A stretch of 64,000 bases of DNA, from NCBI GenBank assembly GCA_016110215.1, contig JADWQD010000004.1, positions 930,001 to 994,000 of the forward strand, given 5' to 3'. Below are positions 33,393 through 44,859 of the stretch, piece after piece; position 1 is the stretch's first letter, and each line of letters begins with the position of its first letter. Below the pieces are notes generated by a model that did no database searches, was not told the DNA's origin, and saw only the letters and a list, made by a program, of their open reading frames with translations. This DNA comes from Capronia americana. Lineage: Eukaryota > Ascomycota > Eurotiomycetes > Chaetothyriales > Herpotrichiellaceae. Both the position numbers and the translations under genes were made by a program.

Positions 33393-35266
33393 ATGACAGC
33401 TCATTCACTGGATACCAAAGGTGCGGACCATGTCACCGCAGACCAGGTCGAGGCTGCCATGAAAGAGTTCTCGACCGAGGACGGCGGGGGCGGATTTACT
33501 GTTAAACAGCAGAAAAGAATCGTCCGAAGAATCGACCTGCGGCTCGCAGTGACGCTCGGATGCCTCTACTGTATCAGCCTGCTTGATAGAACCAACTTGG
33601 GAGCCGCATCCGTGGCAGGGTATGTGCCGCGCTTGTCCGAACTTCTGTCCACTGACTGTGGACCAGGATGCAGAAAAGTCTGAACATGAACGAAGACAAC
33701 AACGCATACACGATCGTGTCGCTCGTCTTTTTCATCTCGTACACTATTTTTCAGGCGCCTGCCGTCGTCTTTATCCGCAAACTCGGACCACGCAACTTCC
33801 TTGCAGCCATCGTCCTCGCTTGGGGAGCTGTCATGATTGTGAGTCGAGAACCGCGTTTTCGACAGGCTCTCGTCCTAACGTTGGAACAGGGATTCGGCTT
33901 CGTACCGAGCTGGGAGGTCATGTGCGTCCTTCGGGTCATACTTGGTGCGCTTGAAGCAGGCTGTAAGTGGCAGATTCTCCGTCACAGTTCCCCTCGCCTT
34001 TTCCCGCAGACAGCGTCCCGAGTACTTCAAACCCTCTTACTGACAGCGATGTTAGTCTATCCTGGATGTGTCTATCTGCTCAGCACATGGTACCCTCGTT
34101 TCGACCTGCAAAAACGCAATGCCCTGTTCTACTTGATCGGTAGCATGGCCTCGGGGTTTGGTGGAATATTGGCCTACGGGCTCATGCAGATGGACGGTCT
34201 TTCGGGCCTTTCAGGTTGGCGTTGGATATTCATCGTGGGTATTTGATCGAGTGCATTCGTATCTAGATACTGACTTCGTTTAGATGGAGGGCATCTTGAC
34301 ATGCATCCTCGCAGTTGGTGCTTGGTTCATCATCGTTGACTTCCCAGAGGACTCGCCGCAGTCCTGGCATTTCCTCAACGAGGCCGAAGCAACTTGGGTT
34401 GTTGCACGCATCGAAAAAGATCGCTCTGACACCTTCCCTGACAAGTTTTCGGTCGGCAAATACCTCCGAAATGCCCTGGACAGCAAAGTCTGGGCGTTTG
34501 CCTGGCTCTATATGCTGACGACCACAAATTCGTATGCTATCGCCTACTTTCTGCCGATCATCCTCCGCAGCGGGATGAACTTCTCGGTGGCGGCCGCCCA
34601 GTGTCTCACAGCGCCTCCTTATGTTGCTGCGGCCATTGTCATGTTCGTGGAGTCTTACTATGCGGACAAGTGGCGGGTGCGTGGTCCGGTAGTGGTCGGA
34701 AATGCTCTTATGGGTAAGGTCATTCCTTCACGCGCACCTCTGTATCGACTGACTCTTCTTCAGGCATTCTCGGTCTGGGCTTGTTGGGATACGTTCACAA
34801 CAACGGTGTCCGCTATTTTGGCGTCTTCCTGGCGACGACAGCATGTAAGCAAGATGTGGCTGAGGCGTTGTGTGGACTCTCAACTGACTAGGAAATTCTC
34901 AGGTAACGCAAATTGCCCAGCGTTGATCACATACCAGGGGTAAGTCGGACTCGTCTTCCAGTCTGATACCGATATGGCTTGACTGACCATGTGTCTAGGA
35001 ACAATGTCCGCGGTCAGTGGAAACGAGCATTGACATCTGCCACTCTCGTCGGCGGCGGCAGCATCGGCGGGATAATTGGAACCACGGTCTTCCGCGCCCA
35101 GGACGCCCCCAACTATCGCCCAGGGATCTTGACTTGTTTGATCGCCAATGTGTTGATCGTGCTCATTGTCGCCGCGTTGAGCTTCAAATTTCACCGGGCC
35201 AACAAGAGGGTCGACAATGGTGGGAAGCCGATTGAAGGGTTGGAAGGGTTCAAATACACCCTCTAG
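33393..35266 (+). CDS. MFS transporter, Dal5-type anion:cation symporter
   Basis: A major-facilitator transporter of the fungal allantoate/nicotinate permease (Dal5, ACS) family, 488 aa with about 12 spans. Exons are 33393-33619, 33667-33838, 33890-33962, 34056-34234, 34284-34713, 34764-34844, 34903-34939 and 34999-35266, and all phases match. The joined text is typical: GCLYCISLLDRTNLGAASVAG, then NNAYTIVSLVFFISYTIFQ, ALEAGFYPGCVYLLSTWYPR, LSGWRWIFIMEGILT, IVDFPEDSP and the C-terminal NNVRGQWKRALTSATLVGGG. The start has a CACCATGAC context. Members carry carboxylates, ureides, vitamins or dipeptides, and the substrate is not readable here. It is divergent from a secreted carboxylesterase and followed by a Zn2Cys6 regulator, a layout seen in fungal catabolic clusters. 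Confidence 0.92.
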
Positions 35267-35744
35267 TCAGTTGTATAGCCAGGTGAAGGGGCGACAGCAC
35301 GAATTGCTGCTGGTTCCTGCGATCGCTGCATTCAAGGAACCGTTGGTATCTGCTCCCGTGTTTCCGGAGAGGCTGGATAGGAGATACTCGGTGGTGCGGT
35401 AGTGAGCCAGTAGATGCCAGAACGAGCCTCGCCCTCCACCGGGCATAGGCCCCACTTGAAGCCAACTGCTAGTCGAGCGCGAATCTGCCGCTGTCAGTTG
35501 TATGGGCAATCGTCAGCTGGCGACTTCGGCAGGCGTTTGGCAAACGGGCTGGTGCCGAAGCGTAGAGCGGAGGCCATATGCGTTGTCGGCAAAGAGGGTG
35601 TTAGAGAATCATGTACAACTGCGGACCTCTCGGTCTTGGAATCGTCCACCGACAATCTGAATCGCATTGATTTTCTACCCAGGCCTCGTGTATCGTACGA
35701 GTTATAACCAAAATTTGCTCGGATCCGAATTGTTAGGCGTCATT
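35267..35744. other. Intergenic, transporter to regulator
   Basis: No supported gene in about 480 bases. This is the promoter side of the Zn2Cys6 regulator. Confidence 0.5.
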
Positions 35745-38280
35745 ATGTACCCCGCATGCCCCCCGCAGTTCCTGGGCGCAGCACAGGCGCAGGCGCAGGC
35801 GCAGGCAAGTCACCCCGTCGCATCCTCGCTTCCCCAGCCGGATCACCCCGACGTGACCTCGTGCTCAGAGCTTCAGGAATTGTTCACTTTGTCCATCAAC
35901 CCCATCGGAACCGTCCATTCCAGCATTGTTTATCCCCTGCATCCATTCTCGGGTATGGATCACGCACAACGCTCTAGCAGACATGCATGGGCATGCGACC
36001 GCTGTCGCCGTCAAAAGCTGAGGGTATGTCCACTTCCCGCATCTTCTCAAGGGAGGTTGACGAAATATGCAGTGTGATGTCGAGAAACCATGCATTCTAT
36101 GTGTTAGAGCCGGTGCCACGTGCGAATCGCGACTATCGGGACAGTCTCCTTCTCTGAAGCGCAAGAGGTCCGTTCATTCAGACGCGACCGGCCGTGCTAA
36201 AGTGGCGGTGTCATCACCTACTTCAGGGTATGTACACTATCGTGGCCCACAGGATGCGACTGCGAGTCACACTCCGGCGGACAACGTCCCGCATCCAGGT
36301 TCCTCCCATTTCGATTGTACCAGCCCTGATGCCACGGATGTATCGAGGACGAGTCCCGAAGAAAGCCACCAATATGGCGTCAACGACTCCACCATGGGAT
36401 TCGCCAAAATCGTGCTCGGCGAGGACGATGAAAGTGACTCTCCAGCTACCGGAACGATTCCTGGCGATGCTGGACGCTTGAACACGGACACGCAGTTCTT
36501 TCCCTGGATTTCCACGCCGTTGTGCCCGCCAAGCGTCCTCCAGATCGCGGTGGACGCCTACTTCGACAGGGTGAACTGGTACATCATGCTGTTCCATCAG
36601 CCTTCATTTACGGTCCATTCACAAAACATCCTGCAGCGGTCTGCATGGAGACGAGATGAGCTGGTGGATGTGCTGCTGGTGGCTACAGTCGCCAGCATGG
36701 GGTTGCGATGTGTTCAACATGACAAGACGTGGCAAGGGCACCAGTTGCTGGAGTCCTACTCCGTCACGGCTGAATCTCTCTGTTCGGACTTGATGTCTCA
36801 AATTGGCTCGCGCTTTTACGAAGTGATGTTGGAGTCGCGAATCGAGGCATATCAGATCTGCATGCTACTGACCACGTACCATGTGTACTTTGGATCGTCG
36901 AATTTTGCCTGGAACGTTTCTGGCGTCTCGACCCGGACAGCGTATGCGCTGGCTCTCCATTGCGACAAGACACGAAACAATAGCGAGATAGCTCGCGAAG
37001 TCAGCAACCGGTGTTGGAATCACTTGGTTGTATCGGATCAGTTTTCGTCAATGATATTCGGACGTCCAGCCGCACTCGACCCTGCGTTCGCCCAATTGAA
37101 GAAGCTCAAAGACCTAGATGATACAATTCTTCCCGAAAGTACAACAAATTTGCCGATCTTCCAAGGACATGAAACTCGCGTCTCATTTCTGACCTATCAC
37201 ACTTTGAAGTTTGAGCTGTACCACATCATTCGGCAGACTTTACAGCGCTTCAGGGTGATGCAAGTACAAAGCCCAGTCTCCGTTCGGGATTTGAAGGCCC
37301 TCATTCAAGTCGTCAATAGTACAGAAGTCCTGTTGAAGCAGTGGTACGACGATCTGCCGCCAGTATTCAAGCCGTCGGAGTGGCCTGCGGGTAACCCCTG
37401 GAATGTCCTCGAGCTTGACCAATGTACTCCGGAAGAACAGGGCGTTAGGAGGAAAATCGGCTTGCAAGGCGTCATCCTTCAGCTTCTATACGACGCCGCC
37501 AGAGTTTGGGCTCATCGACCTCTGCTGAAACTTCGCGTATCCCTTTCACCCAAAGCGGATATCACAAAGATATCCCTCGACGAAGTTCCAGATTCACTAG
37601 GCATTTCGGTACAGGCTGCGCTGCGGATGTCGCGCGTGCCAGTGGACGAATTCGCCGGTCAGCTCGCACAATCATTCGCCTTGATGCATCTTTTCACGGC
37701 CGGAATTATACTTTGCATCGCACCAACTTGCCAGCCATACAGTCAGATGGCGAGCGACGCAAAGGCTGGGGTGCTGAGAATCATTGCAGCTTGTAGGGCG
37801 ATCGAGGACGAGAGCAAGATCGCCCGGCATACCGATGAAATGTTGACAAGACTTTACAAGAAAACAATGCAGCGAGAGATGGACAATGCTTTACGAAATG
37901 TGGACAAAGGCGCGTCCAGGGATCGAAGAAGTCAGACGATGTCCGTGAAGCAATCTCCGGACAGTCGTGAAGGTCCTCAATCGCACCGAGTATCCAATAT
38001 AGCGTCGGAAGATACCACGCGTACCCAAGCTGATATGGTGAGCCCGACTGCAGTCACAGGCACGACAGGATACAGTGGAACCCTTTCAACTTTCGACGCA
38101 CACACCCGCCGTCCTGATGAACCGCCGGAGGAACCTGTAGTCTCATATCTCCAGTTTGAATCACTTCGCCACAGCGACAGGATGGACCCCCATGATACCG
38201 AGAATTTCGACGAAGCCTATGGTGCCTTCGAGCAAATGTTCAATCTCGACTTTGCCGACTTTTCCTTCAACCCTGAGTAG
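35745..38280 (+). CDS. Zn2Cys6 transcription factor with fungal middle-homology domain
   Basis: A nuclear regulator of 828 aa from exons 35745-36023 and 36073-38280. The Zn2Cys6 cluster is complete only after splicing: CDRCRRQKLRCDVEKPC and on through CILCVRAGATC, spaced C-x2-C-x6-C-x5-C-x2-C-x6-C. A basic linker (LKRKRS) follows. Residues about 270-640 form the fungal-trans middle domain, with WYIMLFHQPSFTVHSQN, LVDVLLVATVASMGLRC, VSTRTAYALALHCDK and VSNRCWNHLVVSDQFSSMIF. The C-terminal tail is acidic and rich in Phe (FADFSFNPE), perhaps an activation region. An ATG at 35955, just before the zinc cluster, is an alternative start. The longer form adds an AQAQAQAQ repeat and a Ser/Pro-rich lead. 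The position next to the transporter and esterase suggests it may control them. Confidence 0.9.
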
Positions 38281-38340
38281 TCCCATCTGCCTTCGCCATC
38301 ATGTCTCACCGCCAGAAACCAGCCCTTCATCACATCCTCC

Positions 38341-39218
38341 TTGCGCCAGGTGACGATTCTGTATAGCAAGACCGTCGTGACGAACATGTTCACGCCAGTT
38401 GTACTGGGCACTCCGACGTTTCATGCAAGGGAGTACTGCTTGGACCGAGACAGCAGCCGCGGTCATACCACAGCGGTGTGCAACTGCGTGCACGTGATAT
38501 TGCTCGAGAAAGAATCGCGAGATGCCTTCAATGGAGGTGGATATCCACCGGTCAGGCTGATAGGCAACGAGATGGAGCTGGTTAGCCCCCCAGTCAGAGT
38601 GCATTACGTCGCTTTAAGTCATTGCTGGTTCGATGGACGAGGAAACCCTCTCTCGGACGCATTGCCGCTTTGTCAGCTGAAATCAATCTCCAGTTTCATT
38701 ACCAGGTCTCCGCCGGAAAAGGCGTGTTCTGTCGGATCAATACCTTGTGCATACGCACTCAAGAGGCATGGAGAAACACGGCTACCACACAGATGGCGGG
38801 GGTGTATCAGGCAATCAGTCATGTCCTCGTCCTAGCAGCAGAACGTTTACCTTGTCCATGCCCATCAACTCCGGCCGAAGTGCTTTTCGGGGAACGCTCG
38901 TTTATGGATGACGCGAGAAGCATCTCTGCCGACAGACGTCACCTTACAGTTCTCCGACGAACTCTGTCCGATAGATCGAGCTGGCCGAGGGAGGCGGAAG
39001 GAGACCCAAGTCTGTTGACCAATCTCGCTTTATCCCAAATTCTGGACTCATCGGCCCAGAGCGGCTGGTCGAGATGCGACCGTGGTGCACTCCTCATATA
39101 TTCAATTTTTGACAACCTCTGGAGGGGACTCGAATATCACTCAACCCCGACTTCTTTTGATGCTGCAGTAAGTGGCTCCACCCTGCCGGTGAAACGTCCC
39201 AGCCTGTTAGAGAGATAA
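38341..39218 (+). pseudogene. HET-domain gene remnant, frameshifted
   Basis: This is a decayed gene resembling HET-domain proteins. In one frame (about 38380-38690) the text includes VCNCVHVILLEKES and HYVALSHCWFDGRGNP, then SDALPLCQLKSI, the N-terminal HET motif. A one-base shift near 38690 is needed to continue into QVSAGKGVFCRINTLCI and VYQAISHVLVLAAERL. There the usual WIDTLCI signature is altered to RINTLCI. Later residues (IYSIFDNLWRGLEYHST) also recall the C-terminal part of such proteins. No splice pair of normal size explains the shift, because it falls inside the domain without a GT-AG pair that keeps both halves. It starts about 100 bases after the Zn2Cys6 regulator. A sequencing error is an alternative explanation for the shift. 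Confidence 0.6.
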
Positions 39219-39446
39219 CCCAGCTAGCGTCATCTGGGCTAATGGGCATCGTTTGACGGAAGATGACTTCCTTTCCGAGTGGAATGCAACCAGCAGCGTA
39301 GCTTCCACGCTGGAGGGATATACAGTACACTCTCGGTGGAGATGACATCCAAGAGAGAGGGAGGGAGAGAACACGACCTATCCCTTTCCATGGCTGGAGC
39401 CACCCAAAAGCGCTGATATATCCCCGCCCTCCCTTGTTCAATTTCC

Positions 39447-40647
39447 CTACCAAGGCACCTCCTCGCCGGTATAGGTGTAGAATTTCCCGGTATCCTCATC
39501 CCTCAAATTATGCACCACCTTCAACATCTACACATGGACAGGACGGATCCGTCAGTCAGTCGATCAATCCATACTCGCACGTGTATACATTTTCCGACTT
39601 TCGCAAACAAGGGAGGAGGAACAAAGTCCTTCGGAGGCAGGACGGGAGGATTGGAAGAACGTCAACTTACCCCACCGACACTCTCCTCTGGCGTGAGCAT
39701 TGCGCCATCGCCGCCCATGCGCGTCTTAACCCAGCCTGTACGGTTCGAATATGTGTTATTAACTCGTCAGACGGAGCGACGGGAGAAGGACAAGGAGGAG
39801 AAGGCGAAGGAAAAATCTCCCCTAGTATGGACACAAAATCTGAGAGCACCCAGAGCACGTACCTGGATCCATGCAAATGACCTTGATGCCCCGATCCTTC
39901 AATGGCTCGCTCTGGTGCACGGTCAACATATTCACCGCGGCCTTGGAGATCGAATACGTCGTGCATTTCACTCTACCCCCCCAAAAAAACCGCCTGATGT
40001 CAGCATTGCTCTGGTCCGTTCCATCTAGACTCGCTTTTCAGGTTTCGGTTTCGGTTCCGGTTTTCACCGTTCGCATGTGCTAATGCCATTTCCAATGCCA
40101 TTGGCATTGCCAGGGTGGCCGGTGAAAAAGATCAAGCAGTTCAAAGCAAAGCAAAGCAAATGTAAGAAGAAAAGGAAACGCGTCACTCATACAATTTCTT
40201 CCCACAACTGCCCAACCCGCTCGTCATGTTCAACACGACGCTCCCGGCGCCCAGGTTCGGCGCCAGCACCTTGACCGTCTCGGCGGGACCCATGACGTTG
40301 ACGTCAATATGCTGCCTGAGACTCTCGGCCGTCATGTCCAAGCTCGTCTGCTCGGACGTGGCGTTGATGCCGGCGTTGTTGAACAGGTAATCGATCTGCT
40401 TGTCGGCGCCGCCGAGGGTCTGCCTGACGGCGTCGCCGAACGCGTGGATCGACTCGATGGAGCCGGTGTTGCATTCGAGGATGTGCACTCTACCCAGCGC
40501 GTTGGAGGCGAGGTGTTTTAGGTCGTCGAGCTCGCCTTGGACGCTGCGCACGGCGGCGATGACGGTGTTGGTGTTTGTGTTTGTGATTTGGCGGACGAAC
40601 TCAAGACCAAGGCCCCGGTTTGCGCCGGTCACTATGTAGACGGGCAT
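39447..40647 (-). CDS. Short-chain dehydrogenase/reductase
   Basis: An NAD(P)-dependent SDR of 236 aa, similar in size to the C-factor-like subgroup. Minus-strand exons are 40647-40193, 39972-39863, 39735-39671 and 39527-39447, and all phases agree. The Rossmann motif is YIVTGANRGLGLEFV at the N-terminus. The adenine-ring site is DYLFNNAGIN. Catalytic Tyr158 and Lys162 (TYSISKAAVNMLTVHQ) are in exon 2, and DPGWVKTRMGGDGA crosses the exon 2-3 junction. The last exon encodes MLKVVHNLRDEDTGKFYTY and ends VPW. An AT-rich TAATATATAT lies about 25 bases before the ATG. Without splicing, the first exon alone looks like a truncated 151-residue SDR lacking the catalytic residues. The substrate is unknown, and the protein is probably cytosolic. 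Confidence 0.88.
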
Positions 40648-42821
40648 TGTGGGGGATTGACTAGTGTAATATATATCCTCAGGTCGAAGAGGGAGGGAAG
40701 GAAAGATGGAGATGCTGTCCAGTGGTCGGGCCGGGGTGGGCAGAATGTGGCTTTTCTCGAGGTCAAGTCTAGGTTGAAGGACATGAAAGGGACGCTGCAC
40801 TTTTCTCAACAAACATATAGGACTAATGACTCTGGCACTCAACTTCATACACCTTACATCCACCGTGCTCCGTAGTTCTGCCGCATTTTCGCTAATCAGG
40901 CTAAAGCACAACCCCATCATTGTGTCATTTCGTTAATTACTACTCCGTGTACTCCGTATCTCCACGGTGGCTGCAATCCCGCCGGGGTTTCGCCGCCGAT
41001 CCAAATACGACGGCGCGGCTTGATCGGTCATCCCTGGTGGACGAGGAGGGATTACTGTAAGAAAGTCTGAACAGGACGTGATGTGATGGATACTAATGCC
41101 GCAGAGTTCGCGACCATGAATCCCTCGTGGGTTTAGATTCGATCACATAGACGTGGATCGAACAGATGGATTCGGCATCTTCGCACACGCCCTTCCTTAA
41201 AGGTTTGAAGCGCAACAAATTGACTGAAAGCGGCCGATTGCAGGATATTTTGAAAGGTTTCAGATTTCAGACCTGTTGGCCTCCTCGTGTAAGTCGTGGA
41301 GTGTCCCTGCAGAGTCAGCGACGGTCGGCTACTGGTATCTTGTTGCCTTCTTTCTCTTCTCACTTCCACCTAGCAAGGGGCAGTGAAAGGAACGCGTCAG
41401 GACAGCCCGAAGCCAGGGCATGGGACCAGAGCATGGCCTCAGAGCATGGCCGTGTTCTGGCATGTCTTGCATATTCTGGAGGAAACACACCCGGTCAGAA
41501 GCTCATCTTTCTGATCGCAGCATCGGATTTCCCAAATGAACGGATCTCCCAGATGAACGGATTTCCCAGATGGACGGAATACGGTGCAAAAGAATGCAGT
41601 CTGACTCCTCGCCCTTCCGAGTATCCTCCCCATCTCCGTCCGTCAGAGGTTCTCCTACATACGATTTCGCTTGTCAGCGAAGACGTCTTCGCACCATGAA
41701 GCGGCCTTGGAAAGGTGACTAGGGCGTTGAGATAAGATCATTCGCTGAAAAGGACTTCCTACATACCTGGGGAGGTACGGCCAAAATTGACCACCTTCGA
41801 AAGTATACGTATATCCTAGAGGAGTTGCGAGAGAATGAGTATATATATTCAAGGAGGAGAGCTGCACTACTAATAATTATGTACTGTAGCTCGAGATTTA
41901 ATGCCACGGCAATGCCACGGCTCTGCACGTCTTCACTGACTAGGACTAGTCCTCCAGGCACACTAGGAAGGAAAGATGAATGAATGTACACGGTACATGT
42001 AGATCAGGCTGTGAATCTACTACAGTATTGAGTGACGGTTTTCGGCCTCGCACAGGACCAAGAGTTGCGGACATTAGATTCAGCAAACGATTCGAGTACT
42101 CGGTAGGTAGGCGTGGTAGGTAAACTCTTTTAAAGCATGACTTCGTACGAGTACCAAACCAAGTTCTCGTACCATCTTCTCCGGCTGCAGAGACCTAACA
42201 AGACGAAAGTCGTTTGAATGGTTTCATCGATACTTGAAAAGCGTCCCTCTTCAATAGCGGGGTGACTCACTTACGGACCATCTTGCGCGGACGTCTTTGA
42301 CGCGGTTCGGAAACAGAAATAATCACCGCTCACGGAACTCTCTGGTTGAGATTGATGGGACGGAGAATGGGAAGTTGGTTATGTTCCCCCCAAAGCTTCG
42401 CTAGACTGACAAACACTGCCGGAGGGATGGCGACCACATCGGCAAGTCGTGCACCATGCATTACACGTCCGTCGCTTGTGTCTGGGACCACGACGAGATA
42501 GCAATTCATGAAATGAGCGTGGAACAGTCACGACGCAAAGATCGTCCCGTTACTGCTGCAAAATCGATTCCTTCTTTCTTTGGGCAGTCCAATAAGCGTC
42601 GTGTAGTCGAATTCTAGGTGGTTGCACCGTCTACCACGTCGGATAGGGAAGGCATAGTCCGTACACTTGCTTCAACCAATTTGCTTGACGAGAGATTTTT
42701 GATTGATGTTATGTTCCAATTGACCTGTACTCCTGCAAGCTATGAAGACGGGTATTTGCCTGACTGACACAATTTCATCCCCCCACTTGCTATTTCATGT
42801 ACAATTTCAACAACGGACGAC
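40648..42821. other. Gene-poor stretch, 2.2 kb
   Basis: This is the longest gene-free part of the window. An ATG frame of 177 codons at 41166-41699 overlaps a short tandem repeat and has no recognisable family, so I do not call it. No transposon protein, terminal repeat or tRNA was recognised. Confidence 0.5.
41526..41576. repeat. 17-base minisatellite, three copies
   Basis: Three tandem units of 17 bases (GATTTCCCAGATGAACG-like) with one to three differences between copies. Confidence 0.85.
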
Positions 42822-43613
42822 TCAGGCGGTTGCGCTGGCTCCCGTATCTGTGGTTGTAGTCACTCTTTCAATTTCAATCTTGGGCATTCCTTGCGAGGCA
42901 CCTAGATCAGTCGTTTTCGCGTTGGGGTCTAATGCAAACACAATCAGTCACTGCCGTCAAAGTATCCTGCTCCAGCACGACCAACTTACTCTTCTTATAA
43001 TAATCGCCGATTGCAGACTTGATGGCATCCTCCGCGAGCATTGAGCAATGGAGTTTCACTGGCGGCAGGCAGAGTTCCTTAGCAATCTCGGTGTTGCGAA
43101 TCTTGCCCGCCTGCTCCAATGTCATTCCTCGCACAAGCTCGGTGAGATATGATGAGGAGGCGATTGCGGAACCGCAGCCAAACGTCTTGAACTTGACATC
43201 GGCAATTGTTTGGGTGTTGGGGTCAACCTTGATTTGGAGTTTCATCACATCGCCGCAAGCCGGTGCACCGACGAGACCTGTTTATCCGCAAATGCATCAG
43301 TAATCGTCATGAAAAAATGTGACGTTGACCCAAGCTTGCTATCTCGGTCGGGGGAAAGACCGAGCTTCGGTGATTGCCCATCTCGTGCGAACTCACCTGT
43401 ACCAACGTCCAGCGCCTTCTTATCCATCGATCCGACATTTCGGGGATTCGAATAGTGATCCAGCACCTTCTCATGATAACTCCGTCTCTGCTGTAGGCCG
43501 GTGGCGGCAGGTCTGATGGACGACGAAGGGGAGGCGAGACTCGGTCGGAGAGCGGAGATCTGGGCCGAGGTGCGCAATGCGCGTGGAATCGAGAGGAGAG
43601 CTCGTTGTGACAT
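42822..43613 (-). CDS. ISU1: Mitochondrial iron-sulfur cluster scaffold protein Isu1 (IscU)
   Basis: This is the scaffold on which mitochondrial 2Fe-2S clusters are built by Nfs1-Isd11-frataxin and from which Ssq1/Jac1 release them. Minus-strand exons 43613-43397, 43277-42990 and 42928-42822 give 203 aa. The N-terminal part is an Arg/Ser-rich presequence without acidic residues before RRSYHEKVLDHYSNPRNVG. Cluster ligands are visible: Cys80 with Asp82 (APACGDV), Cys107 (FGCGSA) and His149-Cys150 (LHCSML). The Hsp70-binding LPPVK is at 143-147. The last exon, read after a GTAAGT donor and TTAG acceptor, gives NPNAKTTDLGASQGMPKIE, matching fungal Isu tails. Without this exon the protein would end in unrelated residues. 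It is expected to be essential and strongly conserved. Confidence 0.95.
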
Positions 43614-44132
43614 CGTGGGCGATAAGTTTGCGTGTATCTGTGATCAGTTTGGATGGGCGAGTGGTTGATTGTAGGTTTAAGTTCGTGTAGAGAGAGTGGA
43701 GGGTGTTGAGTGATTGAAATCGCGGAGTGCCTGCGTCAAAAGTGAATTGACGAAAGATGTCGATAATCGAAGGCGAGGAGGGGCCTTTGCAGCCGCCGCT
43801 CATTGGCTGTTGTCCACGTGACTTCGGCGCTAATCTGTTTCTGGAGATGACGTTGTTCAACTCGGTCGCTCTTTCCCTTTGGCGATTGGTGCCACTCGCC
43901 ACCGAATCGAGCAACAGACACCGACCGACAGCGACGCGCCTTGACGTAGCCAGGGATCGCGTTCACCTTCGCCGAGATGAAGCCCAAGAACAAGAGCAAA
44001 TCCAAGGACAAGGCTACCTCGTCGCCGAGCACCTCGACACCCAAGAAAGATCACCTGAAGAATCCCTCACACCCCTATACCTTTGAGCATCTTCACAACG
44101 CCTACATCACTTCTCTCTCACACGCCAATACC
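43614..44132. promoter_or_regulatory. Divergent region between ISU1 and SUB1
   Basis: About 520 bases separate the two start codons (363 if SUB1 starts at 43977). No separate gene is seen. The right end has a CT-rich leader (44060-44130) that looks like a 5' untranslated region. Confidence 0.5.
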
Positions 44133-44647
44133 ATGCCATTCACGAAGAAGAGGAAGTCCGCAGCCGACTCAGATGTTGACGAGGTCCCCACCACGAAACG
44201 CGGGAAAGGTGCCTCTGGGAACCCCTTTCGACCGTCGTCCAAAGTCCAAACCGACGCGGATGGAAATAAGTACTGGGAAATCGCAAAGACCAGACGAGTG
44301 ACCATTTCCGAGTTCAAAGGACAGACCATGGTCGGGATCAGAGAGTACTACGAAAAGGACGGCCAGTGGTTGCCAGGCAAGAAGGTACTGTCACACCACG
44401 TCCTGAATATCATCAGGTGACATTGCTGACAATCATACAGGGCATCTCATTGACCCTTGATCAATACTCCGCTCTCATCCAAATCACGCCGCAGATTGAG
44501 GACCTCCTCAAGTCGCAAGGCGAGAAAGTGCCACGACCGAATTATAGTCGAATTTCACCGACGGAGGATGACGACCAGGCCGACGACGAAGGCGGGCAGA
44601 AAGATGTGAAGCCGAACATTGATGCTACGAGTGACGAAGATGAATGA
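44133..44647 (+). CDS. SUB1: Transcriptional coactivator Sub1/PC4
   Basis: A single-stranded-DNA-binding coactivator of RNA polymerase II transcription (PC4/Sub1), acting in the nucleus. Exons 44133-44384 and 44441-44647 give 152 aa. The PC4 fold runs from KYWEIAKTRRVTISEFKGQ through MVGIREYYEKDGQWLPGKK and, after the phase-0 intron, GISLTLDQYSALIQ. A basic, Ser-rich lead (MPFTKKRKS) precedes it. The C-terminal tail is acidic (DDDQADDEGG, ATSDEDE). I chose the ATG at 44133 because the protein then begins like other fungal Sub1 proteins. An in-frame ATG at 43977 would add 52 Lys/Ser-rich residues. It is divergent from ISU1 and convergent with the 5-oxoprolinase gene. Confidence 0.9.
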
Positions 44648-44859
44648 GCAGAATGATTGACGAATCTACGAAGGGATCTTCCTTGATCGAAGTCCCAGCA
44701 GACACAGGCTGCTTCCCACTGCCACACCCTGAAGACAAGGCTGAATTGAGGACCAACAGAGTATTGCGTCGATGTGCGCGTCAAGAGCTTTAGAGTACGT
44801 CCTGACTAACCCTCATTTGATACCCGAGAAGACTGTTGACCAAGTTGTCGCAGGCAGGA

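Noticed and set aside
41166..41699. 177-codon ATG frame in the gene-poor region
   Set aside because: No signal, domain or splice partner, and it runs through a 17-base minisatellite.
44133..44647. Longer SUB1 start at 43977
   Set aside because: It is possible, but the extra 52 residues are low-complexity and the DNA just before 44133 looks like a CT-rich leader. It is kept only as an alternative.
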